Assembly (NCBI GenBank): GCA_018292915.2
Contig: JACVVK020000337.1
Coordinates: 207,501 to 271,500, forward strand
DNA length: 64,000 bases
Direction: 5' to 3'
Source: Batillaria attramentaria
Taxonomy: Eukaryota > Mollusca > Gastropoda > Batillariidae
In this document: positions 1-38,662 of the stretch, one piece after another
How positions within the stretch are numbered: position 1 is the first letter of the stretch
How the letters are laid out: the number at the start of each line of letters is the position of its first letter
The notes under the pieces: model-generated
Databases searched by the model: none
Told to the model about the DNA's origin: nothing
The model's input: only the letters and a program-made list of their open reading frames with translations
Translations under genes and position numbers: made by a program

Positions 1-153
1 ACAAACAAACAAACAAACAAGGACAATCACCAAGCAAACAACCAAGTATATAAGCCAAAACGTAACGGAATAAGAGGCTACATCTACGCTCAAACAAAGT
101 AAAAAAGAAGTTCAAACAAAGACAGAAAAAGAAGAAGACAAAAATACATACAT

Positions 154-156
<3 letters not shown>

Positions 157-247
<91 letters not shown>
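157..247. repeat. (AC)n microsatellite
   Basis: Uninterrupted CA repeat, about 45 units. Confidence 0.98.
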
Positions 248-249
<2 letters not shown>

Positions 250-647
250 ATCGATCTGTATCCCGTAGTCGTATCCAAATGGCTGTTGACCATCTGTCAT
301 GGCTAGCAAATTCAATCAGAAGACCAGAGACGCCAGTCTATCATCGTCAATGCATCTTGTTAACCAAAGAAAATGGGAAGAGGCAGCTACATTACGGCCG
401 ATTTGCTCGCAAACCGTGTAATTAGTACTACATTTCCCCGGGCACTAAGGTTGTGCAGTAGTGACACAGCGATACCTGCATGCTACGTTAAGATAAGACT
501 AGAAAAGGTGAAAGGTTCAGCGAAAGTAGAAATGAGCTCATCTTTTGATCAGTAACGTACTAAACCTTACAGTGCTAAAAGCCCTATGCTGCTGCCCATT
601 GATCAGGCTCACGGTGGGCACGCGTGACTGGACGTACTTAGGTAAAC

Positions 648-1018
648 GTTGGGCGGTCGGTGGTCTAGGGGTTAAGAGACTACGCCACCAATGCGAGAGG
701 TCAGGTTCGAGCCCCACTCGGGGGCGAAGAATTTTTCCTTCTCGTACGTGGTTCATTCGGGCCGATCGAGGGTTTTCTCCGGGTACCCCGACTTCCTCCC
801 TCTGTGCTTTGGAAATGTTCAGCCCAGAAACTGAATTTGAAAATAAATGCAATTCTAAATTCTCAAACTTAAATAGTGGAGCTCACCCTTCGCTCCACGT
901 GATTGTAATGTGTTTCTGTCCAGTGTATGAGAGAATGCGTGTGATTCACGTGAGCGTGCGTGCTGGGGTTGAGCCAATTCAAAGAAACTGGGTAAAACCC
1001 CACACAATATTATTATTA
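648..1018 (+). mobile_element. SINE-B, full-length copy
   Basis: tRNA-like head (gtggtctaggggttaagaga, ggttcgagcccc), a conserved middle (ttctccgggtaccccgac), aaataaatgcaattctaaat, and a tail ending in attattatta. About 370 bp. The open frame across it is incidental. Confidence 0.8.
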
Positions 1019-1364
1019 AACGTGGCAGCTGAACTTTTGACTTCACAATCGGCTTAAAATAATTATGGCAAGAAGGAAGCGACTTTCGATGGTCAGACAA
1101 GAAAGAAAGAGAGAGAGAGCTTGAAAGGCTCACAACCGAAAGGCTGAATCCATTAGATAATCGAACTAAGATGAGGCAAAAGGCTCCGGCAGCTTGTGCG
1201 AATTTCCATGTGACGACGCCGTCAGTTTTTTTTTTTTTTTTTCAGTGTTTCTTTTTTTATATTGATCCTTTTTATCTGACAAAGTATACACACAAAGTAC
1301 AAAGACAAAGATATAACAAATACACCACAATATCAAATCACAAAAAAGAAGGAAAGACTTGAAG

Positions 1365-1471
<107 letters not shown>

Positions 1472-2180
1472 TAGCTGTACTAAACTGCTCAGAATGGGTA
1501 CCGGATACTAGGTTACGTAAGTAACATACGGGAAGTATTCATAGCTATAGGTGTATACATACATGCATACTCAAAAGTCTTCAACTAGGGCACCATACGG
1601 TAGCCAGGAATTGTAAAATTCTGATTTTCTACGCCGTCAGGTTTTATCTTCGCTGGCTTTTGTGCATGCCGTCTGGTAGGGCCTGGAGTGGCGATTTACC
1701 GGTTCAATCCTCTGTCACACGCGGCGATTCTGTCACACGCGGCGATCCTGCACGCCTACCAGCGGGTAAAGTGCACTCCCAGCCAACAACACTTTCAGCC
1801 CTGCCACCGCATCACCTACGGTCTCGCAGGCCCTAAGACTAATATGCGTGCATGTGACCGACTCTCATACGCTCCGCACAGTGGAAGATTCCCCTATATA
1901 GGATGGATCCAATAGTTCTTGAGAAATAGGGTTTTGTATGCAAGAGCCCAGCTTTAGATCTAGCACACTTGAAAAAAAAAATCCCAAGCACAGAGCGTTA
2001 CCGCTACTGACATTCCTTCAGTGCTGAAAGGGTTAAATTCGTTTGTAGCGGGCACTCCCCGGAGACGCAGTCGCCACGTCTGTGGATGGAACACGGTCCT
2101 ATTTTTTCCCCTCGCCACCCCAGCCAGTCTAGCGCCAGGCCGGCAGCGCAGTCTGCCCAATGCACGCTGGTATCGTGTGA

Positions 2181-2194
2181 ATGTGCGTGTGTGG

Positions 2195-2227
<33 letters not shown>

Positions 2228-2239
2228 GTGCGTGCGTGC

Positions 2240-2315
<76 letters not shown>
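2181..2315. repeat. (GT)n/(GTGC)n microsatellite
   Basis: GTGC-rich start then pure GT. Confidence 0.97.
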
Positions 2316-2318
<3 letters not shown>

Positions 2319-2759
2319 GCAGGGTTCATAATTATAGACTTTCTTTCAGTGTTTGGTCCTTCCAGAATGCAAGGTGTCCTCGTATATTTTGTATGCTTTG
2401 TATTTTGTTTCCGAAATGCTAATAACATGTCGTAATAACAATATCACGGTAAATGTACGCATACCTCCTTTTTGGCGTGCCAATGGCCCGAACAAAAAAG
2501 ACTTGAGAAACCCTACTGATAATATGAGGAAACCCTATGACAGCGGCCTAGAAGACCTTCAGGGCATAACCGTCGACCATCGCGCGAGGAATAGGAGGGT
2601 TCATTTAAATGAGGGACCGAGAGAAGAAATGAAAGCTTGCGGACACGTCCCTCGGGATATTCGAGGGCGCGGCGAAGCTGCAGAAATGCCCTGAAGATAC
2701 TCGGGATCAGTGTTCATTTAGGACTTCTTGGAAGCACCTCTCAGGATTACCTATCCTAT

Positions 2760-2893
2760 TGGGTGGGTGATATCAAAGACGGGACAACGCGACATAGGCA
2801 GCACAATTATTTTGCACCATCCGGGACTCGAACTCACGACCCAAGCATTGAAAGTCCAACGCTGTGTGACAGTTCGACTGTCCCGGCTCCCCC
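2760..2893 (-). mobile_element. SINE-A copy, 3' truncated
   Basis: Reverse orientation, reading from ggctccccca-inverse to gatatcaccca-inverse. Head and body recognisable, tail lost. Confidence 0.7.
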
Positions 2894-2930
2894 AGATCTA
2901 CCTAGAACCAGTGCAAAGACACTGGAAACA

Positions 2931-2931
<1 letters not shown>

Positions 2932-2963
<32 letters not shown>

Positions 2964-3105
2964 GGGAACCGGGGTAGCCGGAAGAATGGTAGAAAGTTGG
3001 ACTTTCAATGTACGGTTCTTACGTTTGAGTCCAGGCTGGGACAAAATATTTGTGCTGCGTGCACCCATATGTGATGAAACGGACGAGAAACTCCTAGGCA
3101 CCCAC

Positions 3106-3146
<41 letters not shown>

Positions 3147-3160
3147 CCCCCCCCCCCCCC
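2932..3160. repeat. CT repeats and C tract flanking a SINE
   Basis: (CT)n at 2932-2960 and 3110-3144, then C15 at 3146-3160. Confidence 0.95.
2961..3107 (+). mobile_element. SINE-A copy, diverged
   Basis: ggggaaccggggtagccg head, aatggtagaaagttggac, gtttgagtcc B-box relic, aaatatttgtgctg body. Flanked by CT repeats on both sides and head-to-head with the 2760-2893 copy. Confidence 0.65.
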
Positions 3161-3560
3161 AACCCAGAGACACACGGATTTCACCAGAGACATAATTAAC
3201 CCGAGGTCAAAGGTGCATTTTCCTTATCTACCGTCATGTTTTTAACACCTCGTAAAAATGTTGGTTTTCTTTTTTTTTTTTTTCAAACGGACGTCCTCCT
3301 GCTCCTCTCCATTCATTTTGACTTTAAACGCAAGAGCGCATTCGTGAGGGCACTGCTTTTTCCTCTGCTGTCTCATTAAATCAAAAGTTTTGTGGGCAAA
3401 GGGATTACGCTGATGAACCTGTAATTAGGATGCGCGTCCTATTGCATGTACTTGCTTATAACTACGCATCACGCAGAGCAATTAAACTGGCACAGCAGTG
3501 TGTAGCCAAGAAGACTCGCCACACGCCGGAGGACGGGGGGGGGGGGGGGGGGGGGGGGGT

Positions 3561-4213
3561 CAGTCAAAATGTACCGAAGTGTATCCTGTGTTACTCCGCT
3601 TCAAAAGTTTCGACGATGATTGCGCTTATTGGGTTTACATAGTATGGCATGTATTTGCATTGGATTTCTATTTTTAGTTCCTTAATTTGGAAATTTTCTA
3701 TTTTTAGTTCTTTAATCTGGAATTTTTTTTCTTTTTAGTTCCTTAATTTGGAATTTTTCTATTTTTAGTTCCTTAATTTGGAATTTTTCTATTTTTAGTT
3801 CCTTAATTTGGAATTTTTCAAAGAGAGAGAGAGAGTACTGGCTTCACTGGCAGCTTGCCTCTTTTTGTGATCGCCTGCCATGCACCTTGACCTACATAAC
3901 ACAAAAATCACGAAAATCACGCTTTTTCACGACAACAAAAAGCACTACAGACTAGCACACTTGCCAAACAGGGTACCTGAAATAAACACCAAACACGACC
4001 CCACGGTCATTTTGTGTCCTGAAGCATTCTGCTTGATAAACGATCCCTTCCTCGGTGATTTCACGCTGACAGACCGGAGTCCGTTAAAAACACTAGGTGC
4101 AACTCAAATTTAAACATGGAAACACTCGGTGCTACTGTTTGGAAACACTCTGTCCTGGCGGCGCTGCTTTTTGAAGCGGAGTAGCACCGGACATACACGA
4201 GGCCATTTTGACT
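3561..4213. mobile_element. non-autonomous TIR transposon with internal minisatellite
   Basis: Inverted ends of about 45 bp: agtcaaaatg...gtgtatcc...tactccgcttcaaaa at 3561-3606 against its inverse at about 4165-4213. It contains the 32-bp tandem array at 3664-3819 and no transposase. A 25-base G tract abuts the left end. Confidence 0.65.
3664..3819 (+). repeat. minisatellite, unit about 31 bp
   Basis: About five copies of a unit containing ttttagttccttaatttgga, with small indels. Confidence 0.85.
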
Positions 4214-4494
4214 ACGCCCCGGCGATACCGGGCACTTTAAATTAAATTTATTCATTTTTATGGCATCCGGTTGATCCTGACAACTTGTGCAGAAATTTTA
4301 TTAATCACGCTCGCATTTTTCAAGTACACTAGCTGGGCACGAAGTTATGGTTGACAAGTTGGGAGGAAGTGTAAAATAATAAACTCGTCAACTGTTCAAC
4401 TGCTTTTTTGCTGCTCTCACACTCTCTTCTCTCTACCTTTTTTTTCTTTAAAATTCGTTCAGGTGATTCTGGTACAGTTCCGCTCGGACAGAAA

Positions 4495-4535
<41 letters not shown>

Positions 4536-4587
4536 CAAGTTTGTAAATTACGGTTTGTCTTTGTCAAAACGTTAACCGTTGAAAAGT

Positions 4588-4636
<49 letters not shown>
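4495..4636. repeat. two (CT)n arrays
   Basis: 4495-4530 and 4591-4636. Confidence 0.95.
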
Positions 4637-4639
<3 letters not shown>

Positions 4640-4942
4640 ATTTTATTCCATTCATATGACTCTGGTGCAGTTCACATTCGGACAAAATAATTATAATATT
4701 TTTTCTCTTTCTTTTTTTTTTGCCCCCATCAACTCCATTCAAGTCAGTCTGGTACAGTACTTCTTTGTTCTGAATAACTATGTCAAATATGTAGAGACAA
4801 GCGACGGAGCAGACGAGTGAATGAAACAGTGGGGCAAATATAGGCCAGTGAGACTTCTGGCATTGACAGTTATGTTGATGTGAATCACAGAAAGTATGAT
4901 TCACGTCGCCAGTTTTGACTCACAGGTGTCACACACGCACGC

Positions 4943-5113
4943 GGGGAGCCGGGGTGGCCGAATGGTAGAGCGTTGGACTCTCAATGCTCGGGTCGTGTGT
5001 TCGAATCCCGCCGGCTGGGGCCAAATATTTGTGCTGGTCTTTTTTCTCGTTGCCCCGTCTTTGATGTCACCCTTATCTGGTGGAAAAGGACGTTAAACTC
5101 CCAAACACCCACT
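4943..5113 (+). mobile_element. SINE-A copy, near full length
   Basis: tRNA-like head with A box ggtggccgaatgg and B box gttcgaatcc, body gccaaatatttgtgctgg, then ggacgttaaactccc and a C/A-rich tail that runs into an (AC)n. Reference copy for this family in the window. Not a functional tRNA gene. Confidence 0.85.
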
Positions 5114-5162
5114 CCACCCACCCGTCACACTCGCACGCATGAACGCACGCACACCCACCCAG

Positions 5163-5180
5163 CCACACACGCACACACAC

Positions 5181-5238
<58 letters not shown>
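5163..5238. repeat. (AC)n microsatellite at SINE-A tail
   Basis: Grades out of the C/A-rich tail of the 4943-5113 SINE. Confidence 0.95.
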
Positions 5239-5240
<2 letters not shown>

Positions 5241-6490
5241 AAATATAGGTACTGAAGTGAGTGTGAACTGAATGGCATCGACAAACACCACTTCCTCAGT
5301 TCTACCGCCGCTATCAGGGTATACATGCATGTATTGCATCTGTTCTTGTTCTTATTCTCTCTGTCAAACATGATTATTATATGACATACATGATTACTAC
5401 ATTCCTGGTCACCCTATATGCCCTCTGGGGGAAAATAGAATCAAGTAAGGAATAAGGGACCAAACCCGTCGATTCATGGTCTACAAGGGAGAAAGCTTGA
5501 AACGCTTATCTCCCGTGAATCAATTCTGTAGGCAGGGCTGGTACATTAGGCAGTGCCCGGCTCATGTCAGAACGCTTAGATCGGCAGAGCCGAAGTCAGA
5601 CTGCTCTGATCTGATGTTCTAATATGGGCCCCTCTTATCTCGCCACCGATCCAGACAGTCAATATGATGGTGACGTCAATTCAGTTTGCGAAATTCAAAG
5701 TGGGTAGTTACGTAAATGATTTTATTTATTTTTATCTATTTTTATCTTATTCATTTATTCATTCACTTATTTATTTATTTTTTATCTACTTTTTTTTTCT
5801 TGGGGGGGGGGGGGGGGGGCTCGTTTTTCCCTGTTAAGAATGGCACAGTCACACCGACTGTGCATCACCCCCACCCAACTCACCCCCTCATACGATCCCC
5901 TTCCTCAGTTTCTTATCACATCAGGTCGACCTGGGCCAGCCGGCTGCTTCGATGACGGAAGCTTGATGCCAGTTAAACACGTCAGTAAAAAATCACTATG
6001 GTCTTCTGTCACTGAGCGCCCTGTCATTGCCAGCTGAGTTGCTGAACTGACCCAAAACACAGTTCCTATATCAGTATATGACGTTTGTCACGGTCGGTGT
6101 TTTTATGCTTATGGGCAAACAAGCAACCCGCCAAGTTTCCTCAGCTAGCAATGGGACTTTAATTGTAACATACGAGTATAAAGTTGGACATCCCCTCTAT
6201 CTCTCTCTCTCTCTCTCTCGTCATCCTTGTGAGATCATGTGACCTTATCGCGAGCGGAAGCGGGCAGCGGGGAGTTCGAGTAGGAAAACCTCTCCACATT
6301 TATCACTTTCTCAGCTGACACGAAGGATTCTGAAGCGTCCGTCAAACTGTTATCACCTACTTCTGTGATAAAATGCACCTCATGTCCGGTTCTGGCCCCA
6401 TCCGGCGGACATCATGTGATCAGTGGTGATGCCCTTTACGGCTGAATTTCGCGACTCGGCATTTCTGCTGTAGATCTTTTGGATTTAAAG

Positions 6491-6616
<126 letters not shown>

Positions 6617-6834
6617 CGTCCGGCACCGGCTTTTGTCCCATTTCCGAATTTCAGAATATAAGTTACTGGCCGGTTTTGTTAATCTTCAGTTTTCACATTT
6701 CCGCACCCACAGTCCCCGAATCAGTGGATCTTTCTTATTTTCTTTCCTCCTTTTTATGACTGACAGGCGAGGAGACGAGGGGGGGGGGGGGGGCGGCGAT
6801 GAGGGGTGTTTGGGTGTTAGTATTATATTTCTGA

Positions 6835-6905
6835 TTGTTGTTGTTGTTGTTGTTGTTTGTTTGTTTGTTTGTTTGTTTGTTTTGTTGTTGTTGTTGTTTT
6901 GTTTT
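6835..6905. repeat. (GTT)n/(GTTT)n microsatellite
   Basis: GTT units then GTTT units then GTT. Confidence 0.9.
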
Positions 6906-7204
6906 TCGAATACCAGGCTTTGATATGCTGCAGATCACCAAAGTGATGTGCTCTACTTGTGTGCCACAGACGTCTGGTTCGCTTATACCAAGGAGTCACC
7001 AGGGAAACACTGCAAAGAGTTCTGTCCCTTTCGTATGCCTTGTTTTCTCTCCCTCACTGCCTTTCACATACTCGCTTTCTTGTACAGTAAAAGGCAGTAA
7101 AAGGCAGAGAAAAAGTGAAACAATGCCGACTGCTTATGTCATCAATAACTTTCCAACACTTCAGTTTTCACGGTGACTCACTGACTGGGCACCTACTCGC
7201 ACGA

Positions 7205-7513
<309 letters not shown>

Positions 7514-7718
7514 CATAACGCGCCATAATGTCATAAGTCAATACGCCTGTCTTACAGCAATGTCAGAAATGAATAGGTTTGCAGTAGGTATTAATCTCTG
7601 CTGTACACAGAGCTCTGTGCAGTAAATCTGGCTGTACGTTGAAGACTGTAGTGGGTGTGCGAGACGGAAAACACTTCACTATTATCGCCGGCTGCCACAC
7701 CCGGTCGTGGAACACGCT

Positions 7719-7862
7719 ATTTCCATTCGGTTCTAGAATGTTTTCTACTCTCGTAAGCCGTCAGCTATATAGATTGCTAATATTGCAGTGGTATTTCCAT
7801 TCGGTTTCTAGAATGTTTTTTCGCCGTCTGTCGGCGTAAGCCGGCGTCAGCAGTATAGATTT
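7719..7862 (+). repeat. direct duplication of about 70 bp
   Basis: tatttccattcggttctaga...cgtaagccgtcagc...tatagatt occurs twice with a small indel. Confidence 0.75.
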
Positions 7863-8193
7863 CTCCATACTGTGCTGCATGAATTCGAGGCCTGTCTCAG
7901 CTGTATCGTCCCTTAGTAATAGATGTTTTCAGCAACAGCTCAAAAGGTCATGTATTTCTAAACTGACTGACAGGTTAGGATTTTAAAAATAAAGCAAGTC
8001 ACCTTTAATTTTTTTGGTTAAAAGTCGTCCTCGAAAGCTTCATGGTAGTGGCAGAAAGGAATAATCAGAGACGTTTCATTTTCAAGTTGTGTATTCTATT
8101 TTAAATTAAAATTATTCTTTTTAAAAATGCTTAAAGTTCGGAATGTGTGTTGTGGTTTGAAGTCCGACTAACGGTGACTTCGGGAGGAGGTCA

Positions 8194-8195
<2 letters not shown>

Positions 8196-8267
<72 letters not shown>

Positions 8268-8280
8268 CGTGCGTGCGTGC

Positions 8281-8347
<67 letters not shown>
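8196..8347. repeat. (GT)n with central (GTGC)n
   Basis: GT array split by ccgtgcgtgcgtgcgtg at about 8267-8284. Confidence 0.97.
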
Positions 8348-8349
<2 letters not shown>

Positions 8350-8654
8350 GTGGGTGGGTGAGGGGGTATGCCAGTAAAAAGTGGAAGAAGGAACCTTCTA
8401 GCAAGGGAAAGTGTGTATAGACGTACTGGATCACTTGGCTGAACGTACGACCAGACACAACATACTGCTAAAACAATACACGTATCCACTGGCGAGGTCG
8501 AGGATTAAGAAGACACCCGCGCCCGCATTTCTGATCAGTGCTGAAAACTTTAAAAACTGGATTGATCAAAACTGACGATTCTAGCTATTGACAACTCATG
8601 TGAGGACATGTATCATATGCGAATCGTTTATAATGGAAGTGAGTTATCTCATTA

Positions 8655-8722
8655 TTTAATAATAATAATAATAATCTTGTATAGCACAGTATCCCCACAA
8701 AGTGAGCTCAAGGCGCTTCACA
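8655..8722 (-). mobile_element. LINE 3' tail fragment
   Basis: (aat)n followed by tgtatagcacagtatcccca and caaggcgcttcacaaat. In reverse this is the gcgcttt...ctatataa-type LINE end. Confidence 0.45.
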
Positions 8723-8772
8723 AATACAATCAGTCTAAACTAACAAAACGAAAGTACGCAACACGTACTGAC

Positions 8773-8773
<1 letters not shown>

Positions 8774-8845
<72 letters not shown>

Positions 8846-8855
8846 TCACACACTG

Positions 8856-8895
<40 letters not shown>

Positions 8896-8897
8896 TG

Positions 8898-8965
<68 letters not shown>
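8774..8965. repeat. compound (AC)n microsatellite
   Basis: CA arrays separated by actgtcac spacers. Confidence 0.97.
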
Positions 8966-8967
<2 letters not shown>

Positions 8968-9239
8968 CCTGCCACTCCACCAGCACTGAAGTGGGCTCAG
9001 AACAGCGACAGATCTAAAGCCGGTGAACTAGTCATAGAACAGTCACTTAAAATCACGCCACACACGCAACAACCGTATACGTCATTGCCCTCAATTTCTA
9101 GACCTTTCCGTATCATAGATTATCAAACCGAAAAAAAGGCCATGGCGGGTTACCTACTTCTCATCGGACCCGAAATCCGACCGAAACATTACTTAATAAT
9201 CGTACTGAGGTCAAAAGCTACCGGCGTCACCTGTAAAAG

Positions 9240-10440
9240 CTAGTCCCGGCCGCTGCTGGCCAAAAACAACTGATATGATGTCAGTAGTAAGCAAGACAGG
9301 TCCGAAGCATACCAACTTTTTACACGGAGTTCATGTATAGGAGTTAGCAACCGCCTGTATTTACAAAGACATGTACACGGATTACACGATCAGGGGCTCA
9401 TATAGAAGTAAGCGATCATGTCACTCTCTTTCCAGAAGTTGTGTTTGTTTGACTGAGACTATGATCCACTGATTGGGCCGCCATCTTGAAAATTATTGTA
9501 AACCATGACTGTGATATCGGTGCGTTCATTCAGTGTGGTCGCCGTTGAGTACGCTTCTGTTGGCTCAGTGCCAGCCTTACAGCTGTCACTGTCCAGGTGT
9601 CTAAGTGGTGTGATGATAGGCATCACGGAAACAGACCTGTGCGCATAAAAATGGTAGAACTGGTTAGACCCTTTAAAGTCGAGCGGCCGAACGTGACACG
9701 CAGTGACCGTACTTCACTTACTCACAGTCATGTGAACGTAGCCAACAGGCACGGCATAACAGTACCTCCCAAGGTGTCGTTTGTGAGGCCGGGCTGAGAG
9801 CCAAACTTATGAATTCACGACCATTTGGAATGCACGGCATTGACCCCTGCCTATCGGCTCAGTATACCTGAGGGAATAAAAACACACAGCAGTGAACGTT
9901 AACAAGTAACCGCAGGCGCCGACGCGAGTCTCAACAGTCATCCTGGGTTTCAACATTCGAGGCCGGACCGAGAGCTGCTCGAGAAATAAAGAGGCATGAT
10001 TACTCTGCCCGAGGGTCCAACCGTGTGAATACACTGTTAGGTCTGTACAACGCCTGATAACGAACTATAGAGGTAGAGAGTGAGAGAGACAAGAGGGGTT
10101 GGGTAATTAGGAGAGCGTTGCAAGGTCTTTGACATCTGCAGTTGACTGGAACTGATGACTTGTCAAACTGGGGTAGCCATCAAGAGTACTGCTTTCTCAG
10201 CTGTCAGTCGGTTTCGCGGAAACTTGCAGTCATCTGTGACTATACAAAATTTGTCAGCTTTTGGTTTGTTTGTTTGGTGTTCGTGTTGATCAGTGATGCT
10301 GTTACTGCTTTTGTTGTTGTAGTAAAATGCTTGTTGGCTTCATTTGTGCATGTTGTAGAAGAGCCGGTCTTGACCAAGTGTTATTGTTTCTCTTGTTTAC
10401 TATTATTGTTACAACAACCATTTTTCGAACTTGCCTTTGA
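9240..10440. other. unique intergenic DNA
   Basis: I see no protein-like ORF, RNA gene or repeat in this stretch. Confidence 0.5.
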
Positions 10441-10483
10441 ATACTAAACTACAGCTGAGCTACAATGATACCCCCCCCCAAAA

Positions 10484-10487
<4 letters not shown>

Positions 10488-10548
<61 letters not shown>
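10488..10548. repeat. (AC)n microsatellite
   Basis: Follows a C8/A7 run. Confidence 0.97.
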
Positions 10549-10552
<4 letters not shown>

Positions 10553-11156
10553 CAAACAAAACAAAACACAAATTAATAGATAAATAAATAAACACAAATA
10601 AAATAATAAATAAATAACGAAATAAATAACACAAAAAACCTACAAAAAAACAGTAGACAGGAAGGTCACAAAATAATGTAAGGCCGCTAAGACATACGCA
10701 AACAGTCAAGCTATGAGACACACAATCAATTAAAAACCACAACAAACCACAACTGCAAGAGCAGAATTAGTAATAATATTAAAACCAAAACGAAGTCAAA
10801 CAATGAGAGACCCTCGGAGAGAGAGAGAGAGAGAGAGAGACTGCTCTTGCTGTTTGAAGCTAGTCGTGCACCACGTCATCAGTTCTGCTGTGACTGACTG
10901 ACGTACACATTAATGCGTGTAGTGCATCCCTATTGTTTTTATTGACTGATGATCGAACGAATGCACGAGAGAATTACGTTCGAGCGAATGAACCAACAAA
11001 CTATTTTAATAATTCATCGATGGACTATGTGATTTGACATGAGACGTGTTAATTTTCAGTCAAAAAATCCCCACTGCACTGTCACTAATGATATAAGTCC
11101 TTGATATCATGATATCACCACTGTTCTGTAGATCAGCTACGATTTAGCGTAGCTCT

Positions 11157-11203
<47 letters not shown>

Positions 11204-11236
11204 CAGTGTGTGTGTGTGTGTGAGTGAGTGTGTCCC

Positions 11237-11286
<50 letters not shown>

Positions 11287-11294
11287 TGTGTCCC

Positions 11295-11329
<35 letters not shown>

Positions 11330-11330
11330 A
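11157..11330. repeat. compound (GT)n microsatellite
   Basis: GT arrays with two gagtgtgtcccggtg spacers, an internal duplication. Confidence 0.97.
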
Positions 11331-11339
11331 CAGAAAGTC

Positions 11340-11845
11340 ACATACACAGAATGGACAAAAGGAGCCGCTGAGGGAAAAGCCACGTTGTGTCACGTACACC
11401 CGCCGTCAAGTCGTCACCTGGCGTACCCCCCGTGAAGGTGCTAACACTGTTTTGATGTATTATTTTACCCCGCCACCTACACACTGACGTACTGGCCTTG
11501 TCCGACCTGGCCTTTGTATTCTTCGGTGTGTGTTCTTGTTTCCCTCTGGGAGTGGTCCGTCTATGGCATACTGTAGGCCCGCGGGTATGTGGCCAATTTT
11601 GGCGTCGGGTAAGTGAGTTGCCAACAGGCCACTGGAACTGAGTGAGTCCGCTGTTGCATTGATTGGTCGATAAATGGCTTGATCTGGTTAAGATAACTTG
11701 GCCTCCACCATGGAGTTCCGTACCAGTTTCACCGTCACCGCGGTCCCAGTCACCGGCTGTGACTGTACATGTGTGTGTATAACATGATACTGTTCGATTT
11801 CCACTGATGTGATTGTACTGCAGCAGTGGGCATCACTTGAAAAAC
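11340..11845. other. unique intergenic DNA
   Basis: No feature recognised. Confidence 0.5.
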
Positions 11846-12022
11846 GGGGAGACGGGACAGCCAAAATGGTAGAGCCGGCGCTGGACTTTTGATGCTCGGG
11901 TCACTGATGAGTTCGAATCCCGACAGGAGCCAAATATTTGTGCGCGGCTGGCCTTTTTCAAGTCAGTCTCGTTGCCCCGTCTTTGGAATCACCCATACGT
12001 GGTGGAAATGGACGTTAACCAC
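11846..12022 (+). mobile_element. SINE-A copy
   Basis: gggacagccaaaatggtagag, gagttcgaatcccg B box, gccaaatatttgtgcg body, ending ggacgttaacc. Confidence 0.75.
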
Positions 12023-12187
12023 TTGAAGAACGGTGCATGACAAAGATTTCCTATGCCATCATCCGGCGCTGCTAATTACTTATAGTATACGCTACACAAG
12101 GCATTTGACAGATTTCCGTTGTATGAGTATACTCAGTTCTAAATGGTCAAGTCTTCCGGGGGGGGGGGGGGGGAGGGGTGAGTGGGA

Positions 12188-12308
12188 GGTGGGTGGGTGG
12201 GTGTTTGGGGGTTTAACGTCCTTTTCCACCACATAGGGTGATATCAAAGATGGGGCAACGATGAAAAAGCCAGCACAAATATTTGGCCCCAGCCGGGATC
12301 GAACTAGA
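12188..12308 (-). mobile_element. SINE-A copy, 5' truncated
   Basis: Reverse orientation with (gggt)n tail, gtttaacgtcc, then agcacaaatatttggcccc. It breaks at the B box (gggatcgaac). An oligo-G tract precedes it. Confidence 0.75.
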
Positions 12309-12749
12309 TGGAGGTAGGGAGGCTGAAACTTATGTGATAGCTGATTTGTTGGAAAACAGTTTGTCAATTTCGGACCGAAAACAATTCATAAGTCTCACTA
12401 ATGACTTACATAACCGGCACGCAAACAATTCGAACTATGACTCGTGAAACGGCATAACAATGCACACGTCAGTGACGCGGTGAAATTTGTACTGATTCGG
12501 GTGTCAGCTCACTGAGAGAAGGACTCTGAAGGGGGGTGGGGGGGGGGACAGAAGTACCGGAGCTCGTGGTATGGAGAAGTTCAACTGCCGGACGGAGGAC
12601 TGGAGGCACGTTAAAATTTGGTATTGCCGCCAAAGCTGTCGGGGCGAAACAAATCAAAGCGTCGAAACTATTTGGCTTTCTGTTTTGTTATTGCACCGTT
12701 TCAGTATGTCTGTCCAATAACTCGGTGAACCTGTGACTGCATCGTCACA

Positions 12750-13140
12750 ATTCAGCAACAGCGACACACTGACTTCCAAGCGAACGGCCTCAGTGACCGC
12801 TGACTCGCAGCCGGCCGCTGTCTGGCACAGTCAGCCCTGCAGTGACGTACGCCTCCATTCTCACTCTGACGCTCAGGTCAAATTCTGGCCGGCGGTGTGA
12901 GGTCAAGTGCATGTCTGAAGAAAAAGGGCGAGAGAAGCAGAACGTCACGCATACACAGCGGTACCGTCACTTAGCGCGTTGTCACCTGCCCAAACACGTC
13001 TAGACCGTTATGTTTACAACGCCAGTGCCTGCGCGTGTGTGTGTGTGCAAGGGAAGCAACTCCCACGATGCCGTCCGTCGTGTGCGCGACGTTTATTGGT
13101 CAACTGTCAACCGTAGGCGATTTTTGATTGGGTCTGGTGT
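12750..13140 (+). promoter_or_regulatory. probable NEK10 promoter and 5' leader region
   Basis: Relatively GC-rich, CpG-containing, microsatellite-free stretch just upstream of the proposed first coding exon. No TATA box is obvious. A forkhead-type TGTTTAC lies at 13011-13017, and two inverted CCAAT motifs (attgg) at about 13093 and 13127. The second is very close to the proposed ATG, so the true transcription start may be lower down. No transcript evidence is available. Confidence 0.35.
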
Positions 13141-38482
<25,342 letters not shown>

Positions 38483-38576
38483 CCTTGACATCGTGAACTT
38501 TCACAGTGCTTGAAATAAGCAATTGTTGTTTATTTTTTGTTTAGTTATTTGCAAGAAGTATGTGGTGACCCAAGAT

Positions 38577-38579
38577 GTG

Positions 38580-38662
<83 letters not shown>
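38577..38662. repeat. (GT)n then (GA)n
   Basis: Just past the NEK10 stop codon. Confidence 0.97.

Noticed and set aside
660..735. tRNA-gene-like sequence with A and B boxes (also at 31865-31935 and in the SINE-A heads)
   Set aside because: No cloverleaf with a proper acceptor stem. The same head with the same long tail recurs in the window, so these are SINE heads.
545..1057. 170-codon open frame on the + strand
   Set aside because: It spans SINE-B and has no protein similarity I can recognise.
8608..9243. 211-codon open frame on the + strand
   Set aside because: It runs across a LINE tail and compound CA repeats; its Thr-His repeats are a microsatellite translation.
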